Notes: generated from the letters alone by a model not told the origin. Shown: positions 42,895-50,915, counted from the stretch's first letter. The stretch is 63,050 nt of DNA from Ruminiclostridium sp. (GCA_017942025.1 JAGAVH010000039.1:26290-89339), one strand, 5' to 3'. Program-made: numbers and translations.

Positions 42895-43017
42895 ATTATA
42901 CCATAACCGCAAGGTTATGGTATAATCGTCCGATCCGCAGGAAGCAAATCTCCGATTTGCGAATCTGCGAGGACAATTTAAATAAAAGTATAATAACCGT
43001 TTACGGTTATTATACCA
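42895..43017. repeat. 123-bp three-hairpin element, copy A
   Basis: Hairpin 1 is TTATACCATAACC/GGTTATGGTATAA (42896-42925). Hairpin 2 is a long interrupted stem, GTCC-CGCAG-GCAAATC with GATTTGC-CTGCG-GGAC (42928-42974). Hairpin 3 is GTATAATAACCG/CGGTTATTATAC (42988-43015). The second copy is at 47979-48101. It lies upstream of the TPR-nuclease gene; no coding frame is seen. Confidence 0.8.
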
Positions 43018-43058
43018 CAAAAAATAAAAAACCGCAATGGCTAAGAAAAAAGAGAAAA

Positions 43059-43076
43059 GCTGACCGAAAGGTCAGC
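43059..43076 (-). terminator. terminator of the esterase gene
   Basis: GCTGACC-GAAA-GGTCAGC followed on the minus strand by TTTTCTCTTTTTT, 20 bp past the esterase stop. Member of the GGCTGACC hairpin family. Confidence 0.8.
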
Positions 43077-43097
43077 CCTGTAATATTTAAAAAACTC

Positions 43098-43988
43098 TCA
43101 CACGTATTTTCTGAAAAACTCGCATTCTTCTTCATTGCAGAGCTTCGCTTCTTCGAGCCTGCAATCCACGTGGAAAACGTGTCCGATTTCGGGACGGTTT
43201 TTGTCACCGTAAATCCTTATTTCTGAAGGAATGCCAAGCCTTGTCAGATGCTCGTGCATAGGCTCTGCACAGTCGTGCAGAAAATCGCATTCGGTAGTCA
43301 TAATAAATGCGGGAGGGAAATTTTCGTTGATATATTTTATGGTATCGATTCTTTCGAGAAGCTCCTCGTCGGGCGTTTTATCGACGCAGTCTATATATTC
43401 GAGGAATACCTCGTCCTCTCTCTTGAGCGCCATTTCACGTCCATCGTAAGTACCGCAGTTAAGTCCAAGGGCTTTAACCTTTACCTTTGCGGTTTCAAAA
43501 TCAAAAAGCCTTGCGAAATCCGGATTTGTGAGAATAGTTGCAAAATGGCTTACCAGAAATCCGCCTGCGGAGTCCCCTACAAGAATAAGCCTGTCCTTGT
43601 CGGCAAAGTATTCCTCTCCGTGCTTTTCTATAAATTTAAGAGCATTATTGATATCGTGAACTGCCCCGGGAAAACGGGTTTCGGGAGCAAGGCGGTAGTT
43701 GATGTTTACAACCGTAAAGCCTCTTTCGGCAAGGCGCATACAGTAGAACTGATACACTTCTTTGTTGCCGTAAACCCAGCCGCCACCGTGAATATTTACA
43801 ATAGTCGGTCGTATTGTTTTCGTATCCTTTAAAACGTATATATCGAGTAGGTTGTCTTTCCCGTAAGGGCCGTAGGAAATATCGTCAAAGCGCATAATAT
43901 CATCAGGTGTAGTAAGACCTGCGTCACGCTTTGCGTCACCGATAGCCCAGTTTATACGTATATCCTGTACAAGTTTGCTGATTTTCAT
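43098..43988 (-). CDS. alpha/beta-hydrolase esterase of the hormone-sensitive lipase type
   Basis: The 296-residue cytoplasmic esterase has the oxyanion-hole motif HGGGWVYGN (~67) and the nucleophile elbow GDSAGGFL (~143), plus TTECDFLHD and a late H-V-F-H-V for the Asp and His. It lacks a signal peptide. An in-frame frame extends to 44069, but GGAGG (minus strand, 43996-44000) 7 bp before ATG 43988 fixes the start at MKISKLVQD. The probable substrate is a short-chain carboxyl ester or deacetylation target. It follows the membrane-protein and cyclase genes on the same strand. Confidence 0.88.
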   Translation of the reverse strand: MKISKLVQDIRINWAIGDAKRDAGLTTPDDIMRFDDISYGPYGKDNLLDIYVLKDTKTIRPTIVNIHGGGWVYGNKEVYQFYCMRLAERGFTVVNINYRLAPETRFPGAVHDINNALKFIEKHGEEYFADKDRLILVGDSAGGFLVSHFATILTNPDFARLFDFETAKVKVKALGLNCGTYDGREMALKREDEVFLEYIDCVDKTPDEELLERIDTIKYINENFPPAFIMTTECDFLHDCAEPMHEHLTRLGIPSEIRIYGDKNRPEIGHVFHVDCRLEEAKLCNEEECEFFRKYV

Positions 43989-44032
43989 ATTTTTACCTCC
44001 GTATTGGTGAAAAAACGGGGACGAGTGATAGT

Positions 44033-44575
44033 TCAGCCCGAATATGTATCTGATGACCATGAGTACCAATTGTCACAGAATGGATTCTTTTGTTTCTTGT
44101 CAATGTGAAGTCCTGAACTTCCGTTATAGTTTTCATCAATATACACAAGATAATAACACCTTATATCAGGACTGTCAATGCCGTCTTTGTTTTTTAGTTT
44201 TTCCTTCTTTACCTGCAGGTATAATAAAACGTTGCCGTTTTCATCATAATCTGCATAAACAGAGGTAAACACCGGATAATCGCTGTCCTTCTGATATTGC
44301 TCCTGCAGATTGCCAAGAATCGCTTTTGCTTCCTTTTGCAAGGCTTCGGGCAAATCATTTTCATCAGCTTTTTCTGATACGATTCCATCGCCCTGAAGCT
44401 CTTTGAAATAACCCGCCAACATCTCAAAATCTTGCTTATTTGAATAAAAACAGTTTTCAACGTATCTGTACGGAGCATAATAATATGCTGTTAAAAATAA
44501 GGCGGATGATATGATGATAAGTAACGGTAATATAATTATGATGGCGATTGTGATTCTTTTTCGTTTCATACTCAT
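44033..44575 (-). CDS. membrane-anchored protein of unknown function
   Basis: The 180-residue protein has a very basic start (M-S-M-K-R-K-R) and one strong membrane segment (~8-30), so most of it should be outside the cell. The outer part is polar with YYLVYIDENYNGSSGLHID near the C terminus, a beta-hairpin-like pattern. AGGTG lies 9 bp before ATG 44575. It is 8 bp from the cyclase gene and probably cotranscribed with it. No family recognised. Confidence 0.75.
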   Translation of the reverse strand: MSMKRKRITIAIIIILPLLIIISSALFLTAYYYAPYRYVENCFYSNKQDFEMLAGYFKELQGDGIVSEKADENDLPEALQKEAKAILGNLQEQYQKDSDYPVFTSVYADYDENGNVLLYLQVKKEKLKNKDGIDSPDIRCYYLVYIDENYNGSSGLHIDKKQKNPFCDNWYSWSSDTYSG

Positions 44576-44583
44576 TTATTAAT

Positions 44584-45183
44584 TCACCTCTCGCTATCAA
44601 TCAGTACAGCCCTGCAGGGAGAACCATCCGAGCCTGATAAATTAAGCGGTGCGGCATTTAAAAAGTAAACACCCTCGTTAACCTCTGATAAACGGATTCC
44701 TTCAAGTAGGACAACGTCGGCACCAAGAAGTATAAGATGTACCTCCATAGGAGCATTCTGCGGTCCGACTGTCTGTGGTTCGTTTCCTAAAAGCAGAATA
44801 TCACAAGCCGCAAATACCCTTGCCGCCTCTGCCGATACCTCTATATCGCCCTTTATCAGAATTCTTTTTGCAGCTTCAGAACTTTGTGCTTTAGCTTTAC
44901 TGATTATATTTTCAGCATCACCTGCTGTGACAATTCCGCTATGCTCCGCCACGTAAGCCATTCCCACAAACGCTTCTAAAGGTATTTTATCCACAGTTTT
45001 TCCGTTTTTGATAAAATGAAAGGGAGCGTCAACGTGGGTGCCGTTATGCGCACACATACTGAAGGTTGTAAGGTTATATAATGCACCTTCTTCTATTGAG
45101 CTGACTGTCTTTTTTTCAGGGACAGGATCTCCCGGAAATACCTGACAGCTGAAAACTTCCTGAGAAATATCGTATATTTTCAT
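44584..45183 (-). CDS. cyclase-family metal-dependent hydrolase (kynurenine formamidase-like)
   Basis: This 199-residue protein belongs to the cyclase/KynB family of metal-dependent hydrolases. The diagnostic motif H-N-G-T-H-V-D-A-P-F-H-F lies around residue 45-56, preceded by FPGDPVPEKK. KynB hydrolyses N-formylkynurenine, but family members act on other amides and esters, and no tryptophan-degradation gene is nearby. ATG 45183 with GGAG 9 bp upstream is preferred over an in-frame ATG at 45219 without a ribosome site. Confidence 0.85.
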   Translation of the reverse strand: MKIYDISQEVFSCQVFPGDPVPEKKTVSSIEEGALYNLTTFSMCAHNGTHVDAPFHFIKNGKTVDKIPLEAFVGMAYVAEHSGIVTAGDAENIISKAKAQSSEAAKRILIKGDIEVSAEAARVFAACDILLLGNEPQTVGPQNAPMEVHLILLGADVVLLEGIRLSEVNEGVYFLNAAPLNLSGSDGSPCRAVLIDSER

Positions 45184-45253
45184 AGCCTGATTCTCCGTTT
45201 CGGAATTTTTGTTAAACATATCATATCACAAAACGATACATATTTCAAGTACA

Positions 45254-45279
45254 AAGCCGCCCTCCTATGAGGGTGGCTT
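45254..45279 (-). terminator. terminator after the acetyltransferase gene
   Basis: AAGCCGCCCTC (45254-45264) pairs with GAGGGTGGCTT (45269-45279), one wobble, loop CTAT, between the cyclase and acetyltransferase genes. The T-tail on the minus strand is short. Confidence 0.6.
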
Positions 45280-45354
45280 AAATTTAGGTGTTTTGTGAAT
45301 CGGAATTTGTCAAGCAAGCTTTTTTTAATTACAATCGTCTTTACGGACAGTTTA

Positions 45355-46101
45355 TTATAAAGAAAGAGTAATTACATCCGCAAGTTTAACAAAGCCGCTT
45401 TTTTCAGCCAGTCTTTGTGATGCAATATTGTTAGCTGAAGTTGACCATTGTGGAACTTTTCCATTTCCCAATATTTCATAAATACATTTCTTACAAACAC
45501 TTGTCGCATATCCCTTGCCTCTGTATTCAGGCAATGTATTGATTCCTATTTCCTGCACTTCGTTTGACATATAAGGCATACCCGGTGCGTCGGAACAACT
45601 AACTAATACTTCTCTATCAAATGCACCAACACATAGGTTTTCTTGAATCATTTCATTAAAATATTCTTCTAACCAATCAATGTTACTACAGTTTGCGTTG
45701 CATTTCCTGAAAAAGTCTGCATAATTCATATAATGTTCTTTATTTAATACTATAGCCTTGTTATCAGGTGGGTTTATATTGCTAAACACATATTTTATAT
45801 TATATTTGGGCTCTCTATCGTAAATTTTACTTATCAAAGATTTTATATCATTTGTTGACATAGAGCTTTTTAAATTCTTTTTTAACTCATTGATTTTTTC
45901 TTGCATTTTATCACCGTAAGAAACAACCATTTTTTTGTCTTTGATAAATATGTATAAGTCAAAAGCTTCTCCATATCCATACTGAGGCTCATTTCTTTCA
46001 GTTGAATACACATATTGTACTTCTTCAAAATCTCGCAGTAATATTTGCTCTTCTCCGAGCCACTTTGAATAATATTCGAGTGTTTTCTTCAAATAATCCA
46101 T
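45355..46101 (-). CDS. GNAT-family N-acetyltransferase with extra N-terminal domain
   Basis: The 248-residue protein has a C-terminal GNAT domain (~145-245) with EIGINTLPEYRGKGYATSVCK, the acetyl-CoA pyrophosphate loop (R-G-K-G-Y-A), and SANNIASQRLAEKSGF. The first ~140 residues do not match a family I can name and contain many Lys and Tyr. The substrate is unknown. AAAGGAATG precedes the start. DNA is AT-rich relative to the flanking genes. A short scrap of the three-hairpin repeat lies at about 46140-46157. Confidence 0.85.
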   Translation of the reverse strand: MDYLKKTLEYYSKWLGEEQILLRDFEEVQYVYSTERNEPQYGYGEAFDLYIFIKDKKMVVSYGDKMQEKINELKKNLKSSMSTNDIKSLISKIYDREPKYNIKYVFSNINPPDNKAIVLNKEHYMNYADFFRKCNANCSNIDWLEEYFNEMIQENLCVGAFDREVLVSCSDAPGMPYMSNEVQEIGINTLPEYRGKGYATSVCKKCIYEILGNGKVPQWSTSANNIASQRLAEKSGFVKLADVITLSL

Positions 46102-46160
46102 GCAATATCATTCCTTTCTTTAACTCTTATCTTTCAATCTGATTATACCACAAAAACTCA

Positions 46161-47291
46161 TCATTCCTCTTGCTCTGCCGCACGCTTCCAGTAGTCAGAA
46201 ATCATCTTAATTATGCTTAACGCCTGCTCCTTGTAATTATCTCCTATCGGCTCGAAATCCGAAAAGGTGTGACCGGTCTCGTTATCCGAAATCATATCCT
46301 TGTCATATCCACCCGCAACGCCTATCATAAATCCACGATCCTGAAGCTTCGGTGCGGTGGAGGTGTACTTGAATATGTAATACAGATACTCATTGTGGAT
46401 AAGCGTGTCCACAAATTCTAATTTGTCTAAAGTATCTCCGCATTCGCTCGGATGAGAAAGCCAGTTTCTCATCTCCGAATAAGCTATCTTTTCCTGCGTA
46501 ATGCTGCTTCCGTTTAGTAAATCCATTCTACCGATAGAAGAAAGAATTCTTAAAAGTCTGCTTGCGTCAAAATCTACTAATCTGTTTACAGCTTCTGCCG
46601 ATACGGGTATATTGTTAAGAGCCATAGCTTTGACAAGGAATAATTCGCTTTCCGCATCTAACTGAAGCTGGGATATTTTTCTTAAAACCGCCATGATTTC
46701 ACTGTTATTGATACGTGCCGCCATATCCAATGTAATCGAAAGAGCTGATATTACTTCGTTATCGTCGCAACCATTCTCTGAAACGTAGTTATGTAAAAGC
46801 TCCAGTCGCTTCTGTACGCCACCTGTGATACGTTGCTTTTCTTCGGACGGTGCAAGTGTCAGCTCGGGATCGTTATTAAGGATAATCAGAGCCACACAGT
46901 CACCTATACCATTATAGCAGCAGGTGAAGACCTCCGCCAGAGTGTGATATATGTATTCAAGCTTTGCCTTGAATAACGGCAGACTTTCAAGAGCTGTCAC
47001 GTAAGGAATATCCATGCAGGTAAACTCAAAAAGCATACAAAAGATCATAGTTTTGATTTTCTGCTCGCTCTTGTATAAGCTCTCGATCGCAAGCGGTACG
47101 TTGGCCATACAAAGCTCGCTATAGCCTTCTGAAAGCTCATCTATAAAGCTGTCGATTTTATCGGTATCGACCTGCCAGTTTTTGATAGCCTCATCCATAG
47201 CCGCCTGATTGTCATTATTTAATATAATATCCTTTAACGCCTGAAAATCAGATTTTTGTGTCTGATTGCCGTTCTTTTTGCTGAAAAACAT
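46161..47291 (-). CDS. hypothetical alpha-helical protein
   Basis: The 376-residue protein starts MFFSKKNGNQTQKSDF and is almost wholly helical with no membrane segment or known catalytic motif. It has several Cys and Glu-rich helices, a stretch TGHTFSDFEPIGDNYKEQAL near the C terminus and an acidic end. ATG 47291 has GGAAGG at proper distance; a GTG at 47303 lacks space for a ribosome site. It has its own unit between an acetyltransferase and another hypothetical gene. Function unknown. Confidence 0.8.
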   Translation of the reverse strand: MFFSKKNGNQTQKSDFQALKDIILNNDNQAAMDEAIKNWQVDTDKIDSFIDELSEGYSELCMANVPLAIESLYKSEQKIKTMIFCMLFEFTCMDIPYVTALESLPLFKAKLEYIYHTLAEVFTCCYNGIGDCVALIILNNDPELTLAPSEEKQRITGGVQKRLELLHNYVSENGCDDNEVISALSITLDMAARINNSEIMAVLRKISQLQLDAESELFLVKAMALNNIPVSAEAVNRLVDFDASRLLRILSSIGRMDLLNGSSITQEKIAYSEMRNWLSHPSECGDTLDKLEFVDTLIHNEYLYYIFKYTSTAPKLQDRGFMIGVAGGYDKDMISDNETGHTFSDFEPIGDNYKEQALSIIKMISDYWKRAAEQEE

Positions 47292-47428
47292 AATACCTTC
47301 CACCTTGAATATATTCTGAAATAGCTAAATTATTTTAATAAAATGCATAACAATATTTTACACCTTTTCTTATGTATCGTCAACAGATTTTGATGAATTT
47401 GTATCATGCACTTTATTGATAAAAAGCA

Positions 47429-47450
47429 GAGCTGACCGGGAGGGCAGCTC
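47429..47450 (-). terminator. terminator of the 47489-47866 gene
   Basis: GAGCTGACC-GGGA-GGGCAGCTC (one mismatch) followed on the minus strand by GCTTTTT. A variant of the GGCTGACC hairpin family. Confidence 0.75.
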
Positions 47451-47488
47451 TTATTGTGCTTTGCTTTACAAATCAGGTTTTGCAGGGA

Positions 47489-47866
47489 TTATTCCTTGTT
47501 TTTTCTTCGTTGCTCACAGTTGTCTTTTTCAGATTCAAACAGTTCAACTGCCGCATCAGTCAGCTCGTCAGACCAGACTGCTTCATTTTTTACAACATCT
47601 GCCCAGGGGCAGAGCTTTTTGTAATCATCATCAAAAACAATAGTGTACGGCGGTCCGCAACGGTCGTTGACCGACATATACATACGTCTGCCTTCGTGCA
47701 TAATACTACTTGCATCGCTTTCAGTCATTTTCTTGTCGAGCCTATCAAACATTTCTTTTGTTATCTCAAAGAGATAATATTCCTGTATTCCGCCGTGTTC
47801 ACCGAAATATCGTCCGCTGTTACTGTCGAAACAGGCTTTCCAACAAAAACCTTTTTTAAAAGTCAT
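47489..47866 (-). CDS. hypothetical protein
   Basis: The 125-residue acidic protein is soluble and not recognised. It contains GEHGGIQEYYLFEITKEMF, GRRMYMSVNDRCGPPYTIVFDDDY and a charged C terminus. GGGAGG lies 8 bp before ATG 47866 and a terminator follows, which supports this strand over a plus-strand frame of similar length. A mixed alpha/beta fold is likely. It carries its own short unit. Confidence 0.75.
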   Translation of the reverse strand: MTFKKGFCWKACFDSNSGRYFGEHGGIQEYYLFEITKEMFDRLDKKMTESDASSIMHEGRRMYMSVNDRCGPPYTIVFDDDYKKLCPWADVVKNEAVWSDELTDAAVELFESEKDNCEQRRKNKE

Positions 47867-47978
47867 AGTGTTATCCTCCCGTTATTAAACTACAAATGAG
47901 CAATCAGCGTGCAATTTTATGCCGCTCTTTTATACACAACCACGAAAGGGTTAAGTGATAATTTTCTGTTTTATGTTG

Positions 47979-48101
47979 ATTATACCATAACCGCAAGGTT
48001 ATGGTATAATCGTCCGATCCGCAGGGAGCAAATCTCCGATTTGCGCATCTGCGAGGACAATTGAAATAAATGTATAATGACCACTTGTGGTTATTATACC
48101 A
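47979..48101. repeat. 123-bp three-hairpin element, copy B
   Basis: Same plan and length as copy A at 42895-43017. Hairpin 1 is identical. Hairpin 3 is GTATAATGACCAC/GTGGTTATTATAC (48072-48099), where changed bases on one arm are matched on the other. It sits upstream of the 47489-47866 gene. Confidence 0.8.
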
Positions 48102-48144
48102 TAAAATGACAGTATGCGCAATAGGTAGGGATAAAAAATCCAGG

Positions 48145-48162
48145 GCTGACCGTAAAGTCAGC
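48145..48162. repeat. GGCTGACC-family hairpin
   Basis: GCTGAC-CGTAAA-GTCAGC within a larger CCAG..CTGG frame. It follows element copy B with ~45 bp between, the same order as seen after copy A. Confidence 0.6.
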
Positions 48163-48281
48163 ACTGGTTGTTTTCGTTGCACAATAAAAAACCGCAATCC
48201 TGAGATTGCTCTTATTGGCTATGGGCCACAAAAAAGATATTTTCGGCATTTTTGCGTATGAATTCGAACTCTCATATAAAT

Positions 48282-48451
48282 CACGGCGAAGCCGTGTATA
48301 TCATCAAGACGTAGTCTTGCATATCATCAATTCCGCACGAATTGTATATCATCATTGCGAAAGCACAATACAGCCTACGGCTGATGATATACACCTTCGG
48401 TGATGAGATACACGCGTGCCGCGTGATGATATACCATTGCTTTCGCAATGG
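48282..48451. repeat. array of eight unique hairpins with a TGATGATATAC linker
   Basis: Hairpins: CACGGC/GCCGTG, CAAGAC/GTCTTG, CAATTC/GAATTG, ATTG/CAAT (imperfect), CAGCC/GGCTG, CACC/GGTG, CACGC/GCGTG and CCATTGC/GCAATGG. The first four are separated by TATATCATC, the last four by ATGATATAC, the reverse complement, so linker orientation flips at about 48370. Loops are 3-5 nt. It abuts the terminator of the truncated tRNA. Confidence 0.85.
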
Positions 48452-48454
48452 ATA

Positions 48455-48486
48455 AAAAATCGACAGGTCGAAACCTGTCGATTTTT
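48455..48486 (-). terminator. terminator of the former tRNA-Ser gene
   Basis: A perfect 14-bp stem, AAAAATCGACAGGT with its complement, CGAA/TTCG loop, and a T-run on the minus strand, starting right at the tRNA CCA. Confidence 0.85.
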
Positions 48487-48547
48487 GGCGGAGACGGTGG
48501 GATTCGAACCCACGTGCCGGCTCATCACCGACAAAACGATTTCGAGC
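48486..48547 (-). pseudogene. 3' half of tRNA-Ser (CGA), probable attachment-site junction
   Basis: On the minus strand the sequence from the anticodon loop CTCGAAA through the serine-type variable arm, the T-arm GGTTCGAATCC, the acceptor 3' strand and CCA is intact. The 5' half (acceptor, D-arm, 5' anticodon stem) is replaced by unrelated DNA with 10-bp direct repeats. This is what a tRNA 3' end displaced by an integrative element looks like; the intact gene would lie at the other end of the element, outside the window. Confidence 0.75.
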
Positions 48548-48560
48548 ATATTGCGTTGTT

Positions 48561-48724
48561 TCCCTTACCGTCCCTTATCGTCCCTGCGACTATCCACAAA
48601 ATCCTCAAAAAACAGCGGTTTTTACATACTTTTTAAGAAAACTGCGGGATAAATGCGGGAAAGTTTTGGCGATGGTTATCAAAAAAATCCGATGCGAAAA
48701 GAATTTTTGCGGGAAAAATGCGTG
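48561..48724. repeat. short direct repeats beside the tRNA junction (integrase-arm-like)
   Basis: TCCCTTACCG (48561-48570) and TCCCTTATCG (48571-48580) repeat with a 10-bp period, followed by TCCCTG. TGCGGGATAAATGCGGG (48643-48659) recurs as TGCGGGAAAAATGCGTG (48708-48724). Such short repeats flank the core site of tyrosine-integrase attachment regions. No integrase gene is present nearby. Confidence 0.5.
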
Positions 48725-48795
48725 CAATTTTATTATGAGCTAAAAGCTTCCCTTACGGTATTTTCAGGTGAATATTATTAAGGAGAAGTAACACA

Positions 48796-49056
48796 ATGAC
48801 ACAGGAAAAGCAGAGAGAAAAGCTTGAAAGGATGCTGAAAAAATGCCCCGATGTGCTGACACCATTAAAGGCGTCACGCTGGGCTCCTATCGGAAAGAAC
48901 GCCATCTATGCCGCTGTAAAAAGCGGAGAGATTGAATCCTTCAGATACAAGGGCGGTTATATTCTGACAAAAGAAGCACTCATTGATTACATTGTAAAGA
49001 CAGCAAACGGAAAGGGTAAACTGCACTATATGCTGGGTGAGAAAAATGATAAGTGA
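48796..49056 (+). CDS. excisionase-like DNA-binding protein
   Basis: The 86-residue basic protein has the excisionase/winged-helix layout: LTPLKASRWAPIGKNAIYAAVKSGEIESFRYKGGYILTKEALIDYI. These proteins bend DNA at attachment sites or act as small regulators in integrative elements. AAGGAGAAG precedes the ATG. It overlaps the next HTH gene and lies just inside the tRNA-Ser junction, which fits a mobile-element control module. A direct integrase partner is missing. Confidence 0.7.
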   Translation: MTQEKQREKLERMLKKCPDVLTPLKASRWAPIGKNAIYAAVKSGEIESFRYKGGYILTKEALIDYIVKTANGKGKLHYMLGEKNDK

Positions 49057-49588
49057 TATGCCCGAAACAATGTCCGGAGAGCAGGTAAGATGCATCCTTC
49101 ATATCAGCAAAAGAAAGTGTGCCTGGATGCTGAACAACGGCTTTATAAAGTGTCAGGATACAGGTAGAAAAACGAGAAGATACACAGTCTCGAAAAAGGA
49201 TCTGATGTTCTATATTGAGGATTCAAGACAGCATCCTGAAAAGTATTTTTTAGCACCCGGTAAATTCTCTGCGGGCGAAAAAGCAATGACAGTAACAACA
49301 TATCGGGATTGTTCCCTTACGGGCTTCCGCCGATGGCTGAACAAGGAATTAAAGTCTGTTCCTGACGTGCTTACAGTACATCAGGTGATAGAGTTAACCG
49401 GCTATGCCAAATCAACTGTTGAGAACTGGCTTGAACAAGGTCGCCTGCAATTTGTTAAAGCACAGAGCGACAGATTTATCGCAAAGAAATGGCTGATCGA
49501 TTTTTACGAAGGGTATGGAGTTGGTATCATCAGAAAATCGGAGAAGCATAGGCAGTTGATGAAAAAATTCTTCGAACAAAGCAAATAA
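49046..49588 (+). CDS. protein with two helix-turn-helix excisionase-like domains
   Basis: The 180-residue protein has two related DNA-binding segments: MSGEQVRCILHISKRKCAWMLNNGFIKCQDTGRK (~6-45) and LTVHQVIELTGYAKSTVENWLEQGRLQFVKAQ (~112-145). Each resembles the MerR/excisionase HTH. They are joined by a Lys-rich linker. ATG 49046 fits GGGTGAG upstream better than GTG 49037; the gene overlaps the previous one by ~11 bp. Likely a regulator or directionality factor of the same element (inference). Confidence 0.7.
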   Translation: MISDMPETMSGEQVRCILHISKRKCAWMLNNGFIKCQDTGRKTRRYTVSKKDLMFYIEDSRQHPEKYFLAPGKFSAGEKAMTVTTYRDCSLTGFRRWLNKELKSVPDVLTVHQVIELTGYAKSTVENWLEQGRLQFVKAQSDRFIAKKWLIDFYEGYGVGIIRKSEKHRQLMKKFFEQSK

Positions 49589-49594
49589 AATGCC

Positions 49595-49631
49595 AAAAAG
49601 GTTGCACATAAAATGAGTGTGCAACCTTTTT
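49595..49631. terminator. bidirectional terminator between HTH gene and hipA
   Basis: A perfect 14-bp stem, AAAAAGGTTGCACA (49595-49608) with its complement at 49618-49631, and T-runs on both strands. Confidence 0.9.
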
Positions 49632-49658
49632 GTTCATCAGATATAGTTTTGTGTTTAC

Positions 49659-50915
49659 TTATTCATAGCATGCACTGAATGCCGGTCTCATATCTTCAAT
49701 TTGACCACGCGATAACCTATACTTTGCGGCGAGCTTTTCCCAATTTTGGCGTACCGTTTCTGTGATTTCGTCAGCCATCCTGATAGCGTCTTCTTTTTTT
49801 ATTCCAAAACGATGAGCTGTTTCAATAGCGAGAGGAATAGATATCCGGTTATCATATTCGTTTACATTCAGCGATAATTCATCACCATAAGGCACAGGGT
49901 TCACGTCATAAAGAGGAGACAGTACCCAACCATTCTTTTTTAAGATGAACGCATGATTTCTCAGATGGTCATCGGTATTCGAAACTGCCATATTAAATAC
50001 GATGCGTTTCCACAATTCAATTAAATCTGCGGTTGGGTTTGCTCCGTTAGATTTAATAATGGAAACAAGGTCCAAATAACTCGATCCATCGACTGCTGAA
50101 GCACCATCCGTCTTGCTGAGCAAAGTCATTGCTGAAGCAAAATGAATGCGTTTGTCTCCATCTCGATCAAAACGCTTTACAAGGAAAGTACTGCCAAGCT
50201 TTGAAAAGGTCTCAAGTTTAGATTCGGGAACGTTTAATCCACACATTTGAGCAAGATCATGAACAACCTTTTCCCAGGCACCCGTATTGTTTGTGTCATT
50301 TTTTGAAGGAAATTTTGCAATCCATAATTGTCCCTTAGTATCAACAACTGTTGCTTTGGGTCTTGCACCGCCGAGAGAAGAGCCTGGTCTCAATAATTGA
50401 TTAAGCCACTTTTCGTTAAGTGTGTCATCATTTTCGAATTGTCTGGATGCTTCTTCTAAAGTTCTGAGTGTTGCCCACGGCGGAGTGGCAGTTTCTTTAT
50501 CATTTGATAAAAACTCACCGTCTTCTTCTGATTTAAAACGAAGACCACCCATTCGGCATTCATCGTAAACGCCCATTAAGAAATCACTTAGGTTTAATCT
50601 TCTGGGTTTTCGTGACTCTCTATCTGCAAGCTTACGTTCTTTTTTATTTAATAAAATCTGTCCCCAACGGTCAGGAGAAGCATCTGCAAACACACCGAAA
50701 ATAGAATTACTGCATGGATATTCTCTACCGCCATAGCCCATAAAATCAGGATCAATAGAAACCGGATAGTTAGTGGACTTAAGCCAATCCTTGTCATATT
50801 CAAAAGAATATGTTTCTCCGCCTTTTATGACATCAACATAAAGCTTGCCAAGCAACATAGGCTCATCAAAGCTAAAACTATCATAAACATATACGATTTT
50901 TTCGTTTTTTGACAT
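49659..50915 (-). CDS. hipA: HipA-family toxin kinase
   Basis: HipA toxins are Ser/Thr kinases that phosphorylate targets such as glutamyl-tRNA synthetase and induce growth arrest; HipB neutralises them. The 418 residues show the N-subdomain FGVFADASPDRWGQILL, the glycine-rich SSLGGARPKATV (~178), the catalytic loop SNTDDHLRNHAFIL (~315) and metal-binding LYDVNP. All key residues are kept, so it should be active. It lies 3 bp after hipB in the usual order. The gene sits near a probable integration scar, which fits a mobile toxin-antitoxin pair. Confidence 0.9.
   Translation of the reverse strand: MSKNEKIVYVYDSFSFDEPMLLGKLYVDVIKGGETYSFEYDKDWLKSTNYPVSIDPDFMGYGGREYPCSNSIFGVFADASPDRWGQILLNKKERKLADRESRKPRRLNLSDFLMGVYDECRMGGLRFKSEEDGEFLSNDKETATPPWATLRTLEEASRQFENDDTLNEKWLNQLLRPGSSLGGARPKATVVDTKGQLWIAKFPSKNDTNNTGAWEKVVHDLAQMCGLNVPESKLETFSKLGSTFLVKRFDRDGDKRIHFASAMTLLSKTDGASAVDGSSYLDLVSIIKSNGANPTADLIELWKRIVFNMAVSNTDDHLRNHAFILKKNGWVLSPLYDVNPVPYGDELSLNVNEYDNRISIPLAIETAHRFGIKKEDAIRMADEITETVRQNWEKLAAKYRLSRGQIEDMRPAFSACYE

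Noticed and set aside
44584-45183. Dedicated kynurenine pathway
   Set aside because: Only the cyclase-family gene is present; no other tryptophan-degradation gene is nearby, so the specific name kynB was not given.
47456-47899. 147-residue plus-strand frame
   Set aside because: The minus-strand gene here has GGGAGG at good spacing and a terminator; the plus frame has neither.
48282-48451. CRISPR-like array
   Set aside because: The constant part is only 9-10 bp, it flips orientation, and each variable part is itself a hairpin. No cas gene is near.
48416-48652. Short plus-strand frames over the tRNA fragment
   Set aside because: They are translations of the tRNA 3' half, its terminator and direct repeats, and lack ribosome sites.
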